64,000 nt of DNA, from the NCBI GenBank assembly GCA_030527205.1, contig JAUNBG010000008.1:35405-99404 (forward strand), written 5' to 3'. A model generated the notes under the pieces. That model did no database searches, was not told the DNA's origin, and was given only the letters and a program-made list of their open reading frames with translations. The stretch comes from Planctomycetia bacterium (GTDB taxonomy: Bacteria; Planctomycetota; Planctomycetia; Pirellulales; Thermoguttaceae). A program made the position numbers and the translations under genes. Position 1 is the stretch's first letter. Every line of letters starts with the position of its first letter. This document shows, piece by piece, positions 51,951 to 62,199 of the stretch.

Positions 51951-53060
51951 TTATTTTGTTTTTGGCGGGGGGGTATTGTTATTGCTATCCAAAATGATTG
52001 TTGTTCCGGCCAGTTTTTTCGTTGTATATTCATAACGGGCGAAGATCATTCGACCGGCGCTTGTTTGAAGAACGCTTGTAACCGTAACAACAACTCGTTC
52101 AGCAATATGATTTCGACCTTGTTCGACGACAACCATTGTTCCGTCATCCAGATAAGCGATTCCCTGTCCCGCTTCTTCGCCAGTTTTAACAACATCGACT
52201 TCAAAGCGTTCTCCGGGCAAAAAGACCGGTTTGAGCGAATTAGCCAAATCGTTCAGGTTGATGACAATAACGCCTTGGAGTTTGGCAACTTTATTTAAAT
52301 TATAGTCGTTTGTAACAAGTTTTCCCTCTAAATGCTTAGCCAAAGCGACCAATTTCAGATCGACCGGTTGATTGTTATATTCGGGGAGATCCGAATCATC
52401 AATTTGCAAATCAACGCCGGGCATATTTTGTAGACGACTTAAAATATCAAGTCCGCGTCGTCCTCTGGTTCGGCGGCTTCGGTCGGCGCTGTCGGCAATA
52501 TGTTGCAGTTCAACAATGGCAAATCGAGGCATGACAAGCGGGCTGTCGATGATTCGAGTTTCCATAACATCGGCAATTCGCCCATCAATAACGACGCTTG
52601 TATCTAAAATGAGCGGTTTGATTCCTTTGATATTCTTTTGAAATTCGACATAAGGAATAATAAAGCGGAAATCGTTTCTGGTTTGCAATAAGAAACTGAC
52701 GCCGCAATAACTGAAGGAAATCAGCATAATAGCCAAAACGTTTCGTTTCAAATCGCTTGTTACATAAGATCCGTCAGGGCGAATTTGATCCGGAAAAAAC
52801 GGTTCGACAGCCATTCCCATGAAATAAGTCATAACCAGCCCGATCAGGAATCCGAAATAAACGGCAGAAATCCATTCGACCTTTTTTTTCGGAAACGCCA
52901 TATCAATGCCGATAATCGTGAGCGTAAAAAGCATCAAACCGAAAAACGAGGTTAAATTAAGCCCGGCATTTCCGCCAGCCATTCCGCCGGAACGAACAAT
53001 CGCGACTCCAATCCCGCTTGAAACCAAAATAAATAAACAACGAAGTAATAATAATGGCAT
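51951..53060 (-). CDS. PIN-TRAM domain membrane protein (YacL-like)
   Basis: The 369-residue protein has four predicted membrane helices (about residues 3-125), a PIN nuclease domain (about 145-275) starting LILDTSVVIDGR with the acidic metal residues, and a C-terminal TRAM domain (about 285-355) that may bind RNA. It resembles YacL/PilT-type membrane nucleases of Firmicutes and Planctomycetes, whose substrate is unknown. The active site faces the cytoplasm. The ATG at 53060 follows AAAGGA. It is likely the first gene of the pgm-containing transcript. Confidence 0.88.
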   Translation of the reverse strand: MPLLLLRCLFILVSSGIGVAIVRSGGMAGGNAGLNLTSFFGLMLFTLTIIGIDMAFPKKKVEWISAVYFGFLIGLVMTYFMGMAVEPFFPDQIRPDGSYVTSDLKRNVLAIMLISFSYCGVSFLLQTRNDFRFIIPYVEFQKNIKGIKPLILDTSVVIDGRIADVMETRIIDSPLVMPRFAIVELQHIADSADRSRRTRGRRGLDILSRLQNMPGVDLQIDDSDLPEYNNQPVDLKLVALAKHLEGKLVTNDYNLNKVAKLQGVIVINLNDLANSLKPVFLPGERFEVDVVKTGEEAGQGIAYLDDGTMVVVEQGRNHIAERVVVTVTSVLQTSAGRMIFARYEYTTKKLAGTTIILDSNNNTPPPKTK

Positions 53061-53120
53061 ATAATTCCTTTCTGTTATACTGATTTTATCGATATATTTG
53101 AGACATATCGGGACGTCAAA

Positions 53121-53208
53121 CGGTCAACCGGTTTGTTGCTCTTTTGTATAATGCTGTCGTTGCCGCCAGCGACTCGGCAAAGAGGGAGTTCAATGGGCTT
53201 GAAGACAA
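53121..53208 (+). repeat. Degenerate ~90-bp family repeat
   Basis: It has AACCGGTTTGTTGCTCTTTT, TCGTTGCCGCCAGCGACTCG and the tail GAGTTCAATGGGCTTGAAG. It lies just upstream of the PIN-TRAM gene start region. Confidence 0.5.
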
Positions 53209-53425
53209 ACCGATTTTGCCGCCTCGAAATCAGAACAATGTTCGATATTTCAAAGATAAAATGAGTATATGATAATAGGTTAATCCTGAACCCAATCCAT
53301 TTTTCCGTAAAAACTCAGTTTTTTTAATGACTGAGTTTCGGCTTTCAAAGGAAAATGAAAAACGTTCCGGTATATATTCTCAGACAGTTGAAAGATTTTC
53401 CAAAAAGGCTCCATAAAGCCTTGAA

Positions 53426-53520
53426 ATTGGAATGGGCAACAAATTCATCCGTTCGTCGTCCGCCTAACGTTGCCGGGTTTTGCTAATCCAGGGAATTGGA
53501 ATTTCAAACAGGCTTGATTA
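53426..53520 (+). repeat. Degenerate ~90-bp family repeat
   Basis: It begins TTGGAATGGGCAACAAATTC and ends GGAATTTCAAACAGGCTTGA, with CGTTGCCGGGTTTTGC in the middle. Confidence 0.6.
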
Positions 53521-53820
53521 TCGAGGCGTCTGATTCTTAATGATTTTTTGAAAATTATTGCGTTTATCTTTTGGTTTTGCCTCAAGAATTTATGAATAAT
53601 GGTTTATTTTGTTTATTTGAAATATTAAAATTAAAGCCGATTCAACAAACAAAAGATATCCTTTTAGTATACTCTATTCGACGCAGAAAGGAAGATCGGG
53701 GCGGAAAAATTTCATTAAGATCAACGAGAATAAAAACGTTATTTATAAAAGATTGAGTCAAAAAGAATTTTGTTTTTTTGACAATTAGAGAAGACAGAAA
53801 TAGGAACGGGAATAACAAAA

Positions 53821-53932
53821 AGGAAGTTCTAAAAACCTGTTTTTTGCATTAAACTCAATTCAGGAAGCGTTACAAAAAACAGTTCTTGCGGGACGAGACG
53901 TCTGCGTTCCCAGCGGGTTTTGGGAACTCCCT
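53821..53932. mobile_element. MITE-like element, copy D
   Basis: The ends are AGGAAGTTCTAAAAACC and GGGTTTTGGGAACTCCCT; the interior resembles copy B (CATTAAACTCAATTCAGGAA) and keeps GGACGAGACGTCTGCGTTCCC. Confidence 0.78.
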
Positions 53933-54240
53933 AAAAGAATAAAAGTCGATTTTTTGATTATTGGAAATTTATTTTTATTTGAATCGAAGATTTTGTATTA
54001 TTTGTTTGTTTTTCTAATTATTGTTGAATTTAAAGTTTATTATTGCATTTTGAATGTCGATTTTTCGTCGGTTTGTTTTTCATGAACGGGAAAACAACCG
54101 CTTTGCATTCTATTTCTTCCAAATAAATATATTGGCTGGCGGTTGATTTTTCCGTTATTTCTGCTATAATTTTTAAATTGAGACTTGATTGTTTTGCTCT
54201 TGTATCCGGGGCTGTTTCCTTATAAAAGACGGATTGATCA

Positions 54241-54330
54241 AATGAGGAATAACGGAATTTGCTCTGAGTCAACGTTTGGCGTTGTCGGCTCCCCGTTTTA
54301 AGAAGCGGAATTTTCAACCGGTTTGAGTTT
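54241..54330 (+). repeat. Degenerate ~90-bp family repeat
   Basis: The tail GAATTTTCAACCGGTTTGAG is clear, and the core (GGCGTTGTCGGCTCCCCG) is diverged. It ends 30 bp upstream of the gyrA start codon. Confidence 0.5.
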
Positions 54331-54359
54331 AAGTATCCTATAAGTTCAGGGGGTGTTCC

Positions 54360-57300
54360 TTGTCTTCCGATGATAATTTTTCGTCCCAAGATTCGTCTGA
54401 TCATTTTGATGATCAGGAAAATGCCAATCAAGATCAGAATAATGCTAATAACGCTAGTAATATTAATAATACTAATAACGCCGATAACGCTAATAATGAT
54501 CAAGAAGAGGCAAACCAGGGGAATAGGAATAATGAAAATTCTTCCGCGAATTCAGCAATGAACCGTTCGCCAGATGACGACCATAATTTCTCAGAAGGAG
54601 AAGCGGAAAAAGCTTCAGGAAATGCTGATTTATCGTCTGATAATCAAACAGATTCCGATGGTCTTCTTGACGCGGAAGAGGATCAAAATGAATTCCAGGA
54701 TCGAACGACTTTAATGCATATTGATACAAGCGGCAACGCGCTTGTTCCGCAGATCGGAGCAGACGGTCAACTTTATCTTCCAGACGGAACAAAACTTGTT
54801 CAGCTTCCGATTGAAGATGAAATGAAGGGAAGCTATTTAACTTATGCAATGAGCGTCATAATAAGTCGGGCGATCCCCGATGCGCGAGACGGCTTAAAAC
54901 CGTCGCAGCGCCGAATTTTGGTTGCCATGAACGATCTCGGGTTGAATCCGAACTCGGCAAGATTCAAGTGTGCGAAAATCTGTGGCAATGCAAGCGGCGA
55001 TTATCATCCTCATGGCGAACAGATCGTCTATCCGACTCTTGTTCGAATGGCTCAAGAATGGAATCTGCGTCATGTTTTAATTGATAAACAGGGCAACTTT
55101 GGCAGCATAGCCGGTCTTCCTGCCGCAGCAATGCGTTATACCGAAGCGCGTCTTTCTTCTGTCGCAATGGCAATGCTTGAGGATTTGACGTTGGATACGG
55201 TTGACTTTATTCCGAATTATGACGAAACAAAATTCGAGCCTGTCGTTCTCCCGTCCAAATTTCCCAATTTATTGGTCAACGGCGCCAATGGAATTGCAGT
55301 TGGAATGGCGACCAGCATTCCTCCGCATAATCTCGGGGAAATATGCGATGCGACGATTGCTGTTATTGATAATCCGAATATATCTCCCTTTGAACTTTTT
55401 CGTATTTGTCCCGGGCCTGATTTTCCGACAGGCGGGATCATTTGCGGTTCAAGCGGGATTCGTCGCGGTTATTTGACGGGTCGGGGCAATATAACGGTTC
55501 GCGCTCGCGCTCGCATTGAAGAACATGGCAAACGTTCTCGCATTATCGTTTCGGAAATACCGTTTCAACAGGCTCGGGATCGCGTTGAAGAAAAAATAGC
55601 CGATATGGTTAATGAGGGCAAAATAGTCGGTATTTCCGCAATCCGGAATGAATCTGATTTAAAGGAACCGGTTCGTCTTATTTTGGAACTCAAACGCGAC
55701 GCGGATCCTGATATTGTTTTGAATCAGCTTTATCAGTTTACGCCGTTGCAGGACACTTTTTCGATTATTATGCTGGCGTTGGTTGACGGCAAACCGCGAA
55801 TTCTGACTTTTAAGGAAATGATTGAAGAATTTATTCGACATCGAGTTTCCGTCATTCGTCGCCGGACGCAATTTCTGCTGAATAAAGCGATTCGTCGCCA
55901 GCATACAGTCGAAGGACTTTTGATTGCGCATGCCAATATTGATGAAGTCATCCGGGTTATTCGAACGTCCAAAACTCAAATAGAAGCCAAAGAACGGCTC
56001 ATGCAGATCGAATGTCCGTCAGCAATGCTTCATCGCATTTTGGGGGAAGACGGTTTTTCGGCTTTTCAGGCGATTCGCGGATTGGCCGAGAGTTATTCCC
56101 TGACTCCGGTTCAAGCGGACGCCATTTTGAAGATGACGCTTGGTCATTTGGTCAATCTGGAACAAGAAAAACTGGCAGACGAATATCGAGCATTGCTGGA
56201 CGATATAGCGAATTATCGCCGCATTCTTGCGGATGAACAGATCATTCTTGGAATGGTTCGCGATGATTTGAATGAGATCAAAGGCAAATTCAACGATAAA
56301 CGACGGACAGAAATCAACGGTCAGGAATTGAGCGAAATTGATCTCGAAGATTTGATCAATGAAGAAACAATGGTTGTTTCAATCAGCACAAATGGTTATA
56401 TTAAACGAACGGCTCTGGATGCTTACAAAGCTCAAAGACGGGGAGGGAAGGGGCTTATCGGCGTCAAAGCGAACGAAGAAGATCCGATCCGACATATGTT
56501 TGTTGCCAGTACTCATGCGTATCTTCTGTTTTTTACAAATCAGGGAAAAGTTTATTGGCATAAAGTTTATAATATTCCGCAATATGAGCGCGGAGGTTCA
56601 AAAGGTCGAAATATTGTCAATCTTCTTAATCTTGATGCGGACGAAAAAATAGCCGATTGTCGCGCGATTAAAGATTTTGATCTGCCGGGTCATTTTCTCA
56701 TCATGGCGACCAAGTCCGGGCTTGTTAAGAAAACCAATCTTGCCGCTTATCGTCGTCCTCTCAAGAGCGGTTTGATTGCGATTAAACTCAAAGAAGGGGA
56801 TGAACTGATTGATGTCGGCATTTGTGGCCCGAATGACGAAATTGTTTTATCAACGGCAAAAGGAAAAGCGATTCGATTTCGTCAATCAGACGTTCGACCG
56901 ATGGGTCGAAATGCAAGCGGGGTTAAAGGAATATCGCTCAAGAAAGGGGATCATGTCGTCGGAATGGTTTTGGCAGACGAAGAAGCGACTCTGTTGACCG
57001 TTTGTGAAAACGGCTACGGAAAACGAACTCCCTTTGGGCCCAATGCTCCGATTTTGGATTCGGAGTCTTCTTTTGACGATTCTGATTCCGAGAATTTGGA
57101 CGACGATTTGGATAATATTGCTGAGGACTCGATTTCAGAAAATGACGTTTTGGAAGAAGAAAACCGGAAGGGAAATTGGGATGACGATTCCAAAGAGAGT
57201 TCGGAAGAGGACGAAAATCCAGATTCTGTGAATTCATCGCGAATGTATCGAATTCAACATCGAGGCGGCGGCGGAATCATTGATATCAAGACGACAAAAC

Positions 57301-57575
57301 GAAATGGTCAGGTTATGGGAATTCTTCGCGTTTATGAAGAAGATGAGCTGATGATGATAACTGCTCACGGAAAAATTCAGCGAATTGCCGTTTCCGACGT
57401 TCCCATTGTTGGTCGAAATACGCAAGGAGTTCGCATTATGAATCTTGATGACGACGATATTCTCGTTGCGATTAATCGAATTCCGAAAGAAGATGCCGAA
57501 TCAAGTTCAATAACCAATGCTGATGAATTAGCGAAAACGGATTTGGATAATAATGGCGGTCAAAGGGACAATTGA
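54360..57575 (+). CDS. gyrA: DNA gyrase subunit A with acidic N-terminal and C-terminal insertions
   Basis: The 1071-residue subunit of the type II topoisomerase introduces negative supercoils with GyrB. The catalytic Tyr260 lies in AAMRYTEAR, and the GyrA box QRRGGKG shows it is gyrase and not topoisomerase IV. Compared with E. coli, the conserved region starts at residue 155, after a long Asn/Asp/Ser-rich extension. A second acidic Ser/Asp/Glu-rich insertion of about 70 residues interrupts the C-terminal wrapping domain (about 900-965). At the quinolone-contact positions Gln221 and Pro225 replace Ser83 and Asp87. The start is TTG with AGGGGG upstream; no ATG fits. hflX follows three bases after the stop and is coupled. 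Confidence 0.95.
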   Translation: MSSDDNFSSQDSSDHFDDQENANQDQNNANNASNINNTNNADNANNDQEEANQGNRNNENSSANSAMNRSPDDDHNFSEGEAEKASGNADLSSDNQTDSDGLLDAEEDQNEFQDRTTLMHIDTSGNALVPQIGADGQLYLPDGTKLVQLPIEDEMKGSYLTYAMSVIISRAIPDARDGLKPSQRRILVAMNDLGLNPNSARFKCAKICGNASGDYHPHGEQIVYPTLVRMAQEWNLRHVLIDKQGNFGSIAGLPAAAMRYTEARLSSVAMAMLEDLTLDTVDFIPNYDETKFEPVVLPSKFPNLLVNGANGIAVGMATSIPPHNLGEICDATIAVIDNPNISPFELFRICPGPDFPTGGIICGSSGIRRGYLTGRGNITVRARARIEEHGKRSRIIVSEIPFQQARDRVEEKIADMVNEGKIVGISAIRNESDLKEPVRLILELKRDADPDIVLNQLYQFTPLQDTFSIIMLALVDGKPRILTFKEMIEEFIRHRVSVIRRRTQFLLNKAIRRQHTVEGLLIAHANIDEVIRVIRTSKTQIEAKERLMQIECPSAMLHRILGEDGFSAFQAIRGLAESYSLTPVQADAILKMTLGHLVNLEQEKLADEYRALLDDIANYRRILADEQIILGMVRDDLNEIKGKFNDKRRTEINGQELSEIDLEDLINEETMVVSISTNGYIKRTALDAYKAQRRGGKGLIGVKANEEDPIRHMFVASTHAYLLFFTNQGKVYWHKVYNIPQYERGGSKGRNIVNLLNLDADEKIADCRAIKDFDLPGHFLIMATKSGLVKKTNLAAYRRPLKSGLIAIKLKEGDELIDVGICGPNDEIVLSTAKGKAIRFRQSDVRPMGRNASGVKGISLKKGDHVVGMVLADEEATLLTVCENGYGKRTPFGPNAPILDSESSFDDSDSENLDDDLDNIAEDSISENDVLEEENRKGNWDDDSKESSEEDENPDSVNSSRMYRIQHRGGGGIIDIKTTKRNGQVMGILRVYEEDELMMITAHGKIQRIAVSDVPIVGRNTQGVRIMNLDDDDILVAINRIPKEDAESSSITNADELAKTDLDNNGGQRDN
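54435..54500 (+). repeat. Asn-codon-rich tandem repeat inside gyrA
   Basis: Imperfect repetition of AATAAYGCT-like triplets encodes an Asn/Ala/Asp stretch ([19 protein letters not shown]). It lies in the variable N-terminal extension and is prone to length change by slippage. Confidence 0.7.
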
Positions 57576-57578
57576 TCA

Positions 57579-59099
57579 ATGAATGAATCAACAAAACGAG
57601 TCGGTCCTAAAAATCCTGGAGAAAGAAACCGGGATGAAGACAAAAAGTTAAGAAATAAAAAAGAGTTTAAGGAGATCATTTTCACAAAACAATCAAAAGA
57701 AAACGAACAGTTGGAGAATGACGATTGTTTGGATAAGGATGAAATAACGGGTTTTGGGGATCATTTTTATTCAACGGAACGGTTTGATGCGTCAACGCAT
57801 GCAGACAAAATGACCCGATTGGATAGCGTTGAAAGCGAAAAAGCGGTTTTGGTTGGCGCCTATTTGCCCAATCAAGGCCGGTCAGAAACTCCGCTCGAAG
57901 AACTAAACGGTTTGGCGGAAGCGGCAAATGTTCAACCAGTCGGAACGCTCATTCAACGACGTTCAGTGCCTGATGTTGCCTTCTATATTGGAAAAGGAAA
58001 AGTCGAAGAACTTCGAATGATTGTCGAACAAAACGGCGCCGACGTTGTCATTTTTGATAACGATTTGGCGCCGAGTCAAACCCGAAATCTCGAACAATCG
58101 TTGAAAGTCAAGGTCATTGATCGAACCGAATTGATTCTCGATATTTTTGCAAGTCGGGCAAGAACTCATGAAGCTCGTTTGGCTGTTGAATTGGCTCAAT
58201 TGGAATATTCAATGCCGCGTTTGAAACGCATGTGGACGCATTTGGAACGTCAGGCAGGGGGCGGCGTCGGACTTCGCGGTCCCGGCGAAAAACAACTCGA
58301 AGTCGACCGCCGAATTGCTCAAAAACGAATCAACGATCTCAAATTGGAAATAGATCAGATTCATCAACGCAAACAGCGCGAAGTCGAAGGTCGAAAATGG
58401 TTGCGCCGCGTCTGTTTGGTCGGTTATACCAATGCGGGAAAAAGTACGCTTCTTAATCGAATGACCGATTCTGATGTTTTTGCCGAAGATTTGCTTTTTG
58501 CAACGTTGGATACGAGAACCAAACGTTGGTTTCTGCCCGGTTGGGGGCCTGTTTTGTTGAGCGATACGGTCGGTTTTATTAGGGACCTTCCGCATCATTT
58601 GATCGCCAGTTTCCGCGCAACGCTTGAAGAAGCGGTTTCCGCCGATCTGCTCATTCATGTTGCCGACGCAAGCAATCCGGAAGTGATCGACCAAATCGCG
58701 TCGGCTTATAAGGTTCTTAATGATTTAGGAGTAAGCGAAAAAGATACGGTTCTTGTTTTGAACAAAATTGATGCGGTTCCGTCTCAAGATATTCTTGAAT
58801 TTTTGGAACAAAAATATCCGCTTGCCGTCCCGATCAGCGCCAAGGACGGAAATAATCTGGAACGGTTGACCGCTTCGGTCAGCGAGCTTTTGAGTCGGGA
58901 ATTTTTGGATTTATATGTCGAGATGTCTGTTGCCAATGGGCGGATTGCGGCGCTTTTGGCTCGAGATGGCGAAATCCTTTCGCGTCAATATAATAATGAA
59001 CGCGTTGTTTTTCATTGCAGACTTCCCCAGCATGTTTTGGGAAAACTTCAAAAGGAACCCGATGTTTTTATTCGGGAAGAAGAATTGGGGTCGCATTGA
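57579..59099 (+). CDS. hflX: Ribosome-associated GTPase HflX
   Basis: The 506-residue GTPase splits or rescues stalled ribosomes under stress. The N-terminal domain shows PDVAFYIGKGKVEEL and the linker GPGEKQLEVDRR; the G domain has GYTNAGKSTL (G1), DTVGFI (G3) and NKID (G4). A charged extension of about 70 residues precedes the conserved part. The ATG at 57579 lies three bases after the gyrA stop, with AAAGGGA inside the gyrA end, so translation is coupled. The gyrA-hflX pairing is not a common operon. The family call is firm. Confidence 0.96.
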   Translation: MNESTKRVGPKNPGERNRDEDKKLRNKKEFKEIIFTKQSKENEQLENDDCLDKDEITGFGDHFYSTERFDASTHADKMTRLDSVESEKAVLVGAYLPNQGRSETPLEELNGLAEAANVQPVGTLIQRRSVPDVAFYIGKGKVEELRMIVEQNGADVVIFDNDLAPSQTRNLEQSLKVKVIDRTELILDIFASRARTHEARLAVELAQLEYSMPRLKRMWTHLERQAGGGVGLRGPGEKQLEVDRRIAQKRINDLKLEIDQIHQRKQREVEGRKWLRRVCLVGYTNAGKSTLLNRMTDSDVFAEDLLFATLDTRTKRWFLPGWGPVLLSDTVGFIRDLPHHLIASFRATLEEAVSADLLIHVADASNPEVIDQIASAYKVLNDLGVSEKDTVLVLNKIDAVPSQDILEFLEQKYPLAVPISAKDGNNLERLTASVSELLSREFLDLYVEMSVANGRIAALLARDGEILSRQYNNERVVFHCRLPQHVLGKLQKEPDVFIREEELGSH

Positions 59100-59553
59100 T
59101 TATATCTTAAAAGGCGTTATACTAATAAGGATTTTGAAACATTTGGTTTTGACGGCAATGAATCGAGTTTATTGAATAATCGGGAGAACAAACAAATTAT
59201 TGGCGAAAATTTCTGTTTTGTGATAAAACAATCATTTAATGCACAAAAAATAGCGAAAGCAAGTTCTTTTTTGCCTGATTTGCCCCTTTTATTTAATTGT
59301 TCTCAAGAAATGGCTTAGACATTTGTTTTTGTGCCTCAAATATCTAAGAGTTGAAATTTTTGCCAAGGCAGACATTTTATGATCCCGTTTGTTGATCATT
59401 CGAAAATATATTGTTCAAAAATCGGACAATATTGAACGGATTATTGACGGCGAGGCGTTTTGCCTGGAATTGCTTCAGAATCGTTTATATTGCATTACAG
59501 AGATTTCTTCAGGTTCTTAATGAATCGAAATTAACCGCCCCATCGAAAATAAA
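59100..59553. other. Intergenic region before alaS
   Basis: The 454-bp AT-rich gap has no hairpin, repeat or tRNA that I can recognise. The promoter of alaS should lie here. Confidence 0.45.
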
Positions 59554-62199
59554 ATGAAAACAAACGAGATTCGCGAAAAGTATTTGTTGTTTTTTGAAAC
59601 AAAAGGTTGTGTTCGACGTTCCAGCGACGTTTTGGTTCCCCGTTGGGATCCGTCGGTTCTTTTTACGCCGGCTGGAATGAACCAATTTAAAGATCATTTT
59701 TTAGGTCGTTGCAAACTTGATTTTACGCGAGCAACAACTTGTCAAAAATGTCTGCGAACTGGCGATATCGATAATGTTGGTCGAACGGCTTTTCATCATA
59801 CATTTTTTGAAATGCTTGGCAATTTCAGTTTCGGAGATTATTTTAAACGAGAAGCGATTCATTGGGCCTGGGAATTTCTGACCGATTCAAAATGGTTGGG
59901 AATTAATCCCGAAAAATTGTCGGCAACTGTTTATAAGGATGATCATGAAGCCGCTTTAATTTGGCTTGATGAAATTAAATTGTCTCAAGAGAAACTTCAA
60001 TATCTCGACGAAGACGAAAACTTTTGGCCGGCGTCTGCGCCGAGTCAAGGTCCCGATGGCGTTTGCGGGCCTTGTTCGGAAATCTATTATAAAACGCCGC
60101 AAGGCGAAGTTGAAATCTGGAATCTCGTTTTTACGCAATTCAATCGAGTCGGCAATCCGCCGGATAATCTTCGCCCTCTTCCGAGCAAAAATATTGATAC
60201 AGGAATGGGGCTCGAACGAATTTCTTCCGTTATGCAGAACGTTGAAACCAATTATCATATCGATATTCTGCGTCCGTTGGTTGAAGCCGCAGGAGATATT
60301 TGTTCAATTCGATATAACGGAGACGATTTAAGTGACGAAAATGGTCGGCGATTGCGAAGAATTGCCGATCATATCCGCGCTTGTTCTTTTGCGGTTCATG
60401 AAAATGTTTATCCAGGCAATAAAGAAGAAAAATATGTTATTCGGCGATTATTGCGTCGCGCTGTCCTTGATGGCGTTCAAATGGGACAGAAAAACCCTTT
60501 CCTTTTTCAACTTGTTCCCGTTGTTGCCGATTTAATGAAAGATCCTTATCCGGAACTGTCAGAAACCATCGAACGAGTTCAAAGCGTTATTTCAGCCGAG
60601 GAAGCTCATTTTATCGGAACCATTGATTCCGGTTTGAATCGAATAGAGAATGTCTTTCATTCGATGCAAAATCAAAAGCGGGTTGTCGTCAGCGGAACAG
60701 AAGCGTTTGAAATGTATCAAACTTATGGTTTTCCGCCCGAACTTTTCGAAATCATGGCGGCAGAACATCATTTTGGTTTCGATTGGGACGGTTTTGCCAA
60801 AGAAATGCAACATCATGGCGAACTTTCCGGTTTAGCGGAGAAGAATCTTCTCTTCAAACATGATCCATTGGAAGGAATCAAAAAAGTTTCCAGTCCGCCA
60901 GAGTTCCTCGGTTATGAAACAACAATTTGCGAAGACGCAAAAATTTTGGCAATCGTAACCGACGGGAAACTTGTTGATTCTCTTAATATTGTTCCAACAA
61001 CGTCATCAAACGATAAAACCTCTCAACCGGAAACTATAATTGTTCTCGATAAAACTCCTTTTTACGGAGAAAAAGGGGGACAAGTCGGCGATTCAGGCGA
61101 AATATCAGGCGAAAACTTCATTTTTAATGTTTCGACAGCGCAATATGACGGCGAATTCATTGTTCATTCCGGAGCCTTAACCAGCGGTCGAATTGCTGTT
61201 GGCGACAAAGCAACAGCAACGGTTAATCAAGAACGTCGAGCAGGAATTTCGCGAGCCCATAGCGCAACGCATTTGCTTCATTGCGCTCTTAGGAAATATT
61301 TGGGCGCTCATGCGGAACAACAAGGTTCAAAAGTTGACGCAGATGTTCTTCGTTTTGATTTTACAAATCATAAAGGAGTTGACGCAGAAACTCTTATGAA
61401 AATTGAGACGGAAGTCAATCGCATGATTTTGCAATCACTTCCGATAACTTGTGACTTGATGCCGTTGGAAGAGGCGCGAAAAGTCGGCGCAATGATGCTG
61501 TTTGGCGAAAAATATCCCGATGTTGTTCGCGTTGTTCGAATGGGGGCTTCCAGTGAACTTTGCGGCGGAACTCATTTGACGAATACAGGTCAAATCGGAC
61601 TTTGTAAAATCATTTCCGAGGAAAGCGTCTCGGCCGGGACGCGTCGAATAACCGCAGTAACGGGAATGGAATCTCTTGCCCGAATTCAAAAAATGGAATC
61701 AATTGCTCAATCATTGGCAGGAATGCTTCGAGTTCCGACCGATGAGATTTTGTTGCGAGTCGAATCGTTGGTTGATGCCGCGAAGAAATTGCGCAAGCAA
61801 CTTGAAACGATAACAAAACGGGGCGAATTATCGATCGAAAGCATAATCGAGGGGGCAGAAGAAATTCAAGGCGTTAAAGTCATTCTTTGGGCGGCAAAAA
61901 ATAGCGACATCAACGCTCTTCGAGAAGCGATTGATCAAATTCGTCGGAAAACAAAGTCGGCCGCTGTTATTTTGGCTAATGTTCAGTTAGAAGAAGGAAA
62001 AGTGACTCTTTTGGCGGGTTTGACTCATGATTTGGTTGAAAAAGGCTTGAACGCCGTTGATTGGGTCAAATTTGCTTCCCGATTGATTCAAGGAGGCGGA
62101 GGCGGACGTCCAGATATGGCGCAAGCAGGCGGCAAAAAGCCTGAAGCTGTTCTCGAAGCGTTTAACGCAGCGAAACAATGGATCAGCGAACGCCTTTAA
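59554..62199 (+). CDS. alaS: Alanyl-tRNA synthetase
   Basis: The 881-residue class II synthetase charges tRNA-Ala and edits mischarged Ser/Gly. Seen in order: the aminoacylation domain (about 1-250, SSDVLVPRWDPSVLFTPAGM, shortened), with FHHTFFEMLGNFSFGDYF motif 1-2 region; the tRNA-recognition domain; the editing domain with zinc ligands HSATH and CGGTH; and the C-terminal DHHA1-type domain with GGGGGRPDMAQAGG. Length equals the bacterial norm. The ATG at 59554 starts the conserved MKTNEIREKYLLFF; no strong ribosome site is visible. It is alone in its transcript as far as can be seen. Confidence 0.98.
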   Translation: MKTNEIREKYLLFFETKGCVRRSSDVLVPRWDPSVLFTPAGMNQFKDHFLGRCKLDFTRATTCQKCLRTGDIDNVGRTAFHHTFFEMLGNFSFGDYFKREAIHWAWEFLTDSKWLGINPEKLSATVYKDDHEAALIWLDEIKLSQEKLQYLDEDENFWPASAPSQGPDGVCGPCSEIYYKTPQGEVEIWNLVFTQFNRVGNPPDNLRPLPSKNIDTGMGLERISSVMQNVETNYHIDILRPLVEAAGDICSIRYNGDDLSDENGRRLRRIADHIRACSFAVHENVYPGNKEEKYVIRRLLRRAVLDGVQMGQKNPFLFQLVPVVADLMKDPYPELSETIERVQSVISAEEAHFIGTIDSGLNRIENVFHSMQNQKRVVVSGTEAFEMYQTYGFPPELFEIMAAEHHFGFDWDGFAKEMQHHGELSGLAEKNLLFKHDPLEGIKKVSSPPEFLGYETTICEDAKILAIVTDGKLVDSLNIVPTTSSNDKTSQPETIIVLDKTPFYGEKGGQVGDSGEISGENFIFNVSTAQYDGEFIVHSGALTSGRIAVGDKATATVNQERRAGISRAHSATHLLHCALRKYLGAHAEQQGSKVDADVLRFDFTNHKGVDAETLMKIETEVNRMILQSLPITCDLMPLEEARKVGAMMLFGEKYPDVVRVVRMGASSELCGGTHLTNTGQIGLCKIISEESVSAGTRRITAVTGMESLARIQKMESIAQSLAGMLRVPTDEILLRVESLVDAAKKLRKQLETITKRGELSIESIIEGAEEIQGVKVILWAAKNSDINALREAIDQIRRKTKSAAVILANVQLEEGKVTLLAGLTHDLVEKGLNAVDWVKFASRLIQGGGGGRPDMAQAGGKKPEAVLEAFNAAKQWISERL

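Larger units (their letters stand above)
53061..54359. other. Long intergenic region rich in repeats, 1.3 kb
   Basis: It is divergent, between the PIN-TRAM gene and gyrA. It holds degenerate-family copies (53121-53208, 53426-53520, 54241-54330) and MITE-like copy D (53821-53932). A 61-codon frame at 53571-53756 has no ribosome site or known relative and was rejected. The AT-rich rest shows nothing. Confidence 0.6.

Noticed and set aside
53571..53756. 61-codon plus-strand frame
   Set aside because: Lies between repeats, no ribosome site, basic low-complexity product without relatives I know.
40103..54330. Possible CRISPR array from the many short repeats
   Set aside because: The repeats are dispersed over kilobases, both orientations, imperfect and without regular spacers; no cas gene.
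54030..54503. 157-codon minus-strand frame opposite the gyrA start
   Set aside because: Its Ile-rich start is the antisense of the Asn-codon repeat in gyrA; the TTG start of gyrA has a good ribosome site.
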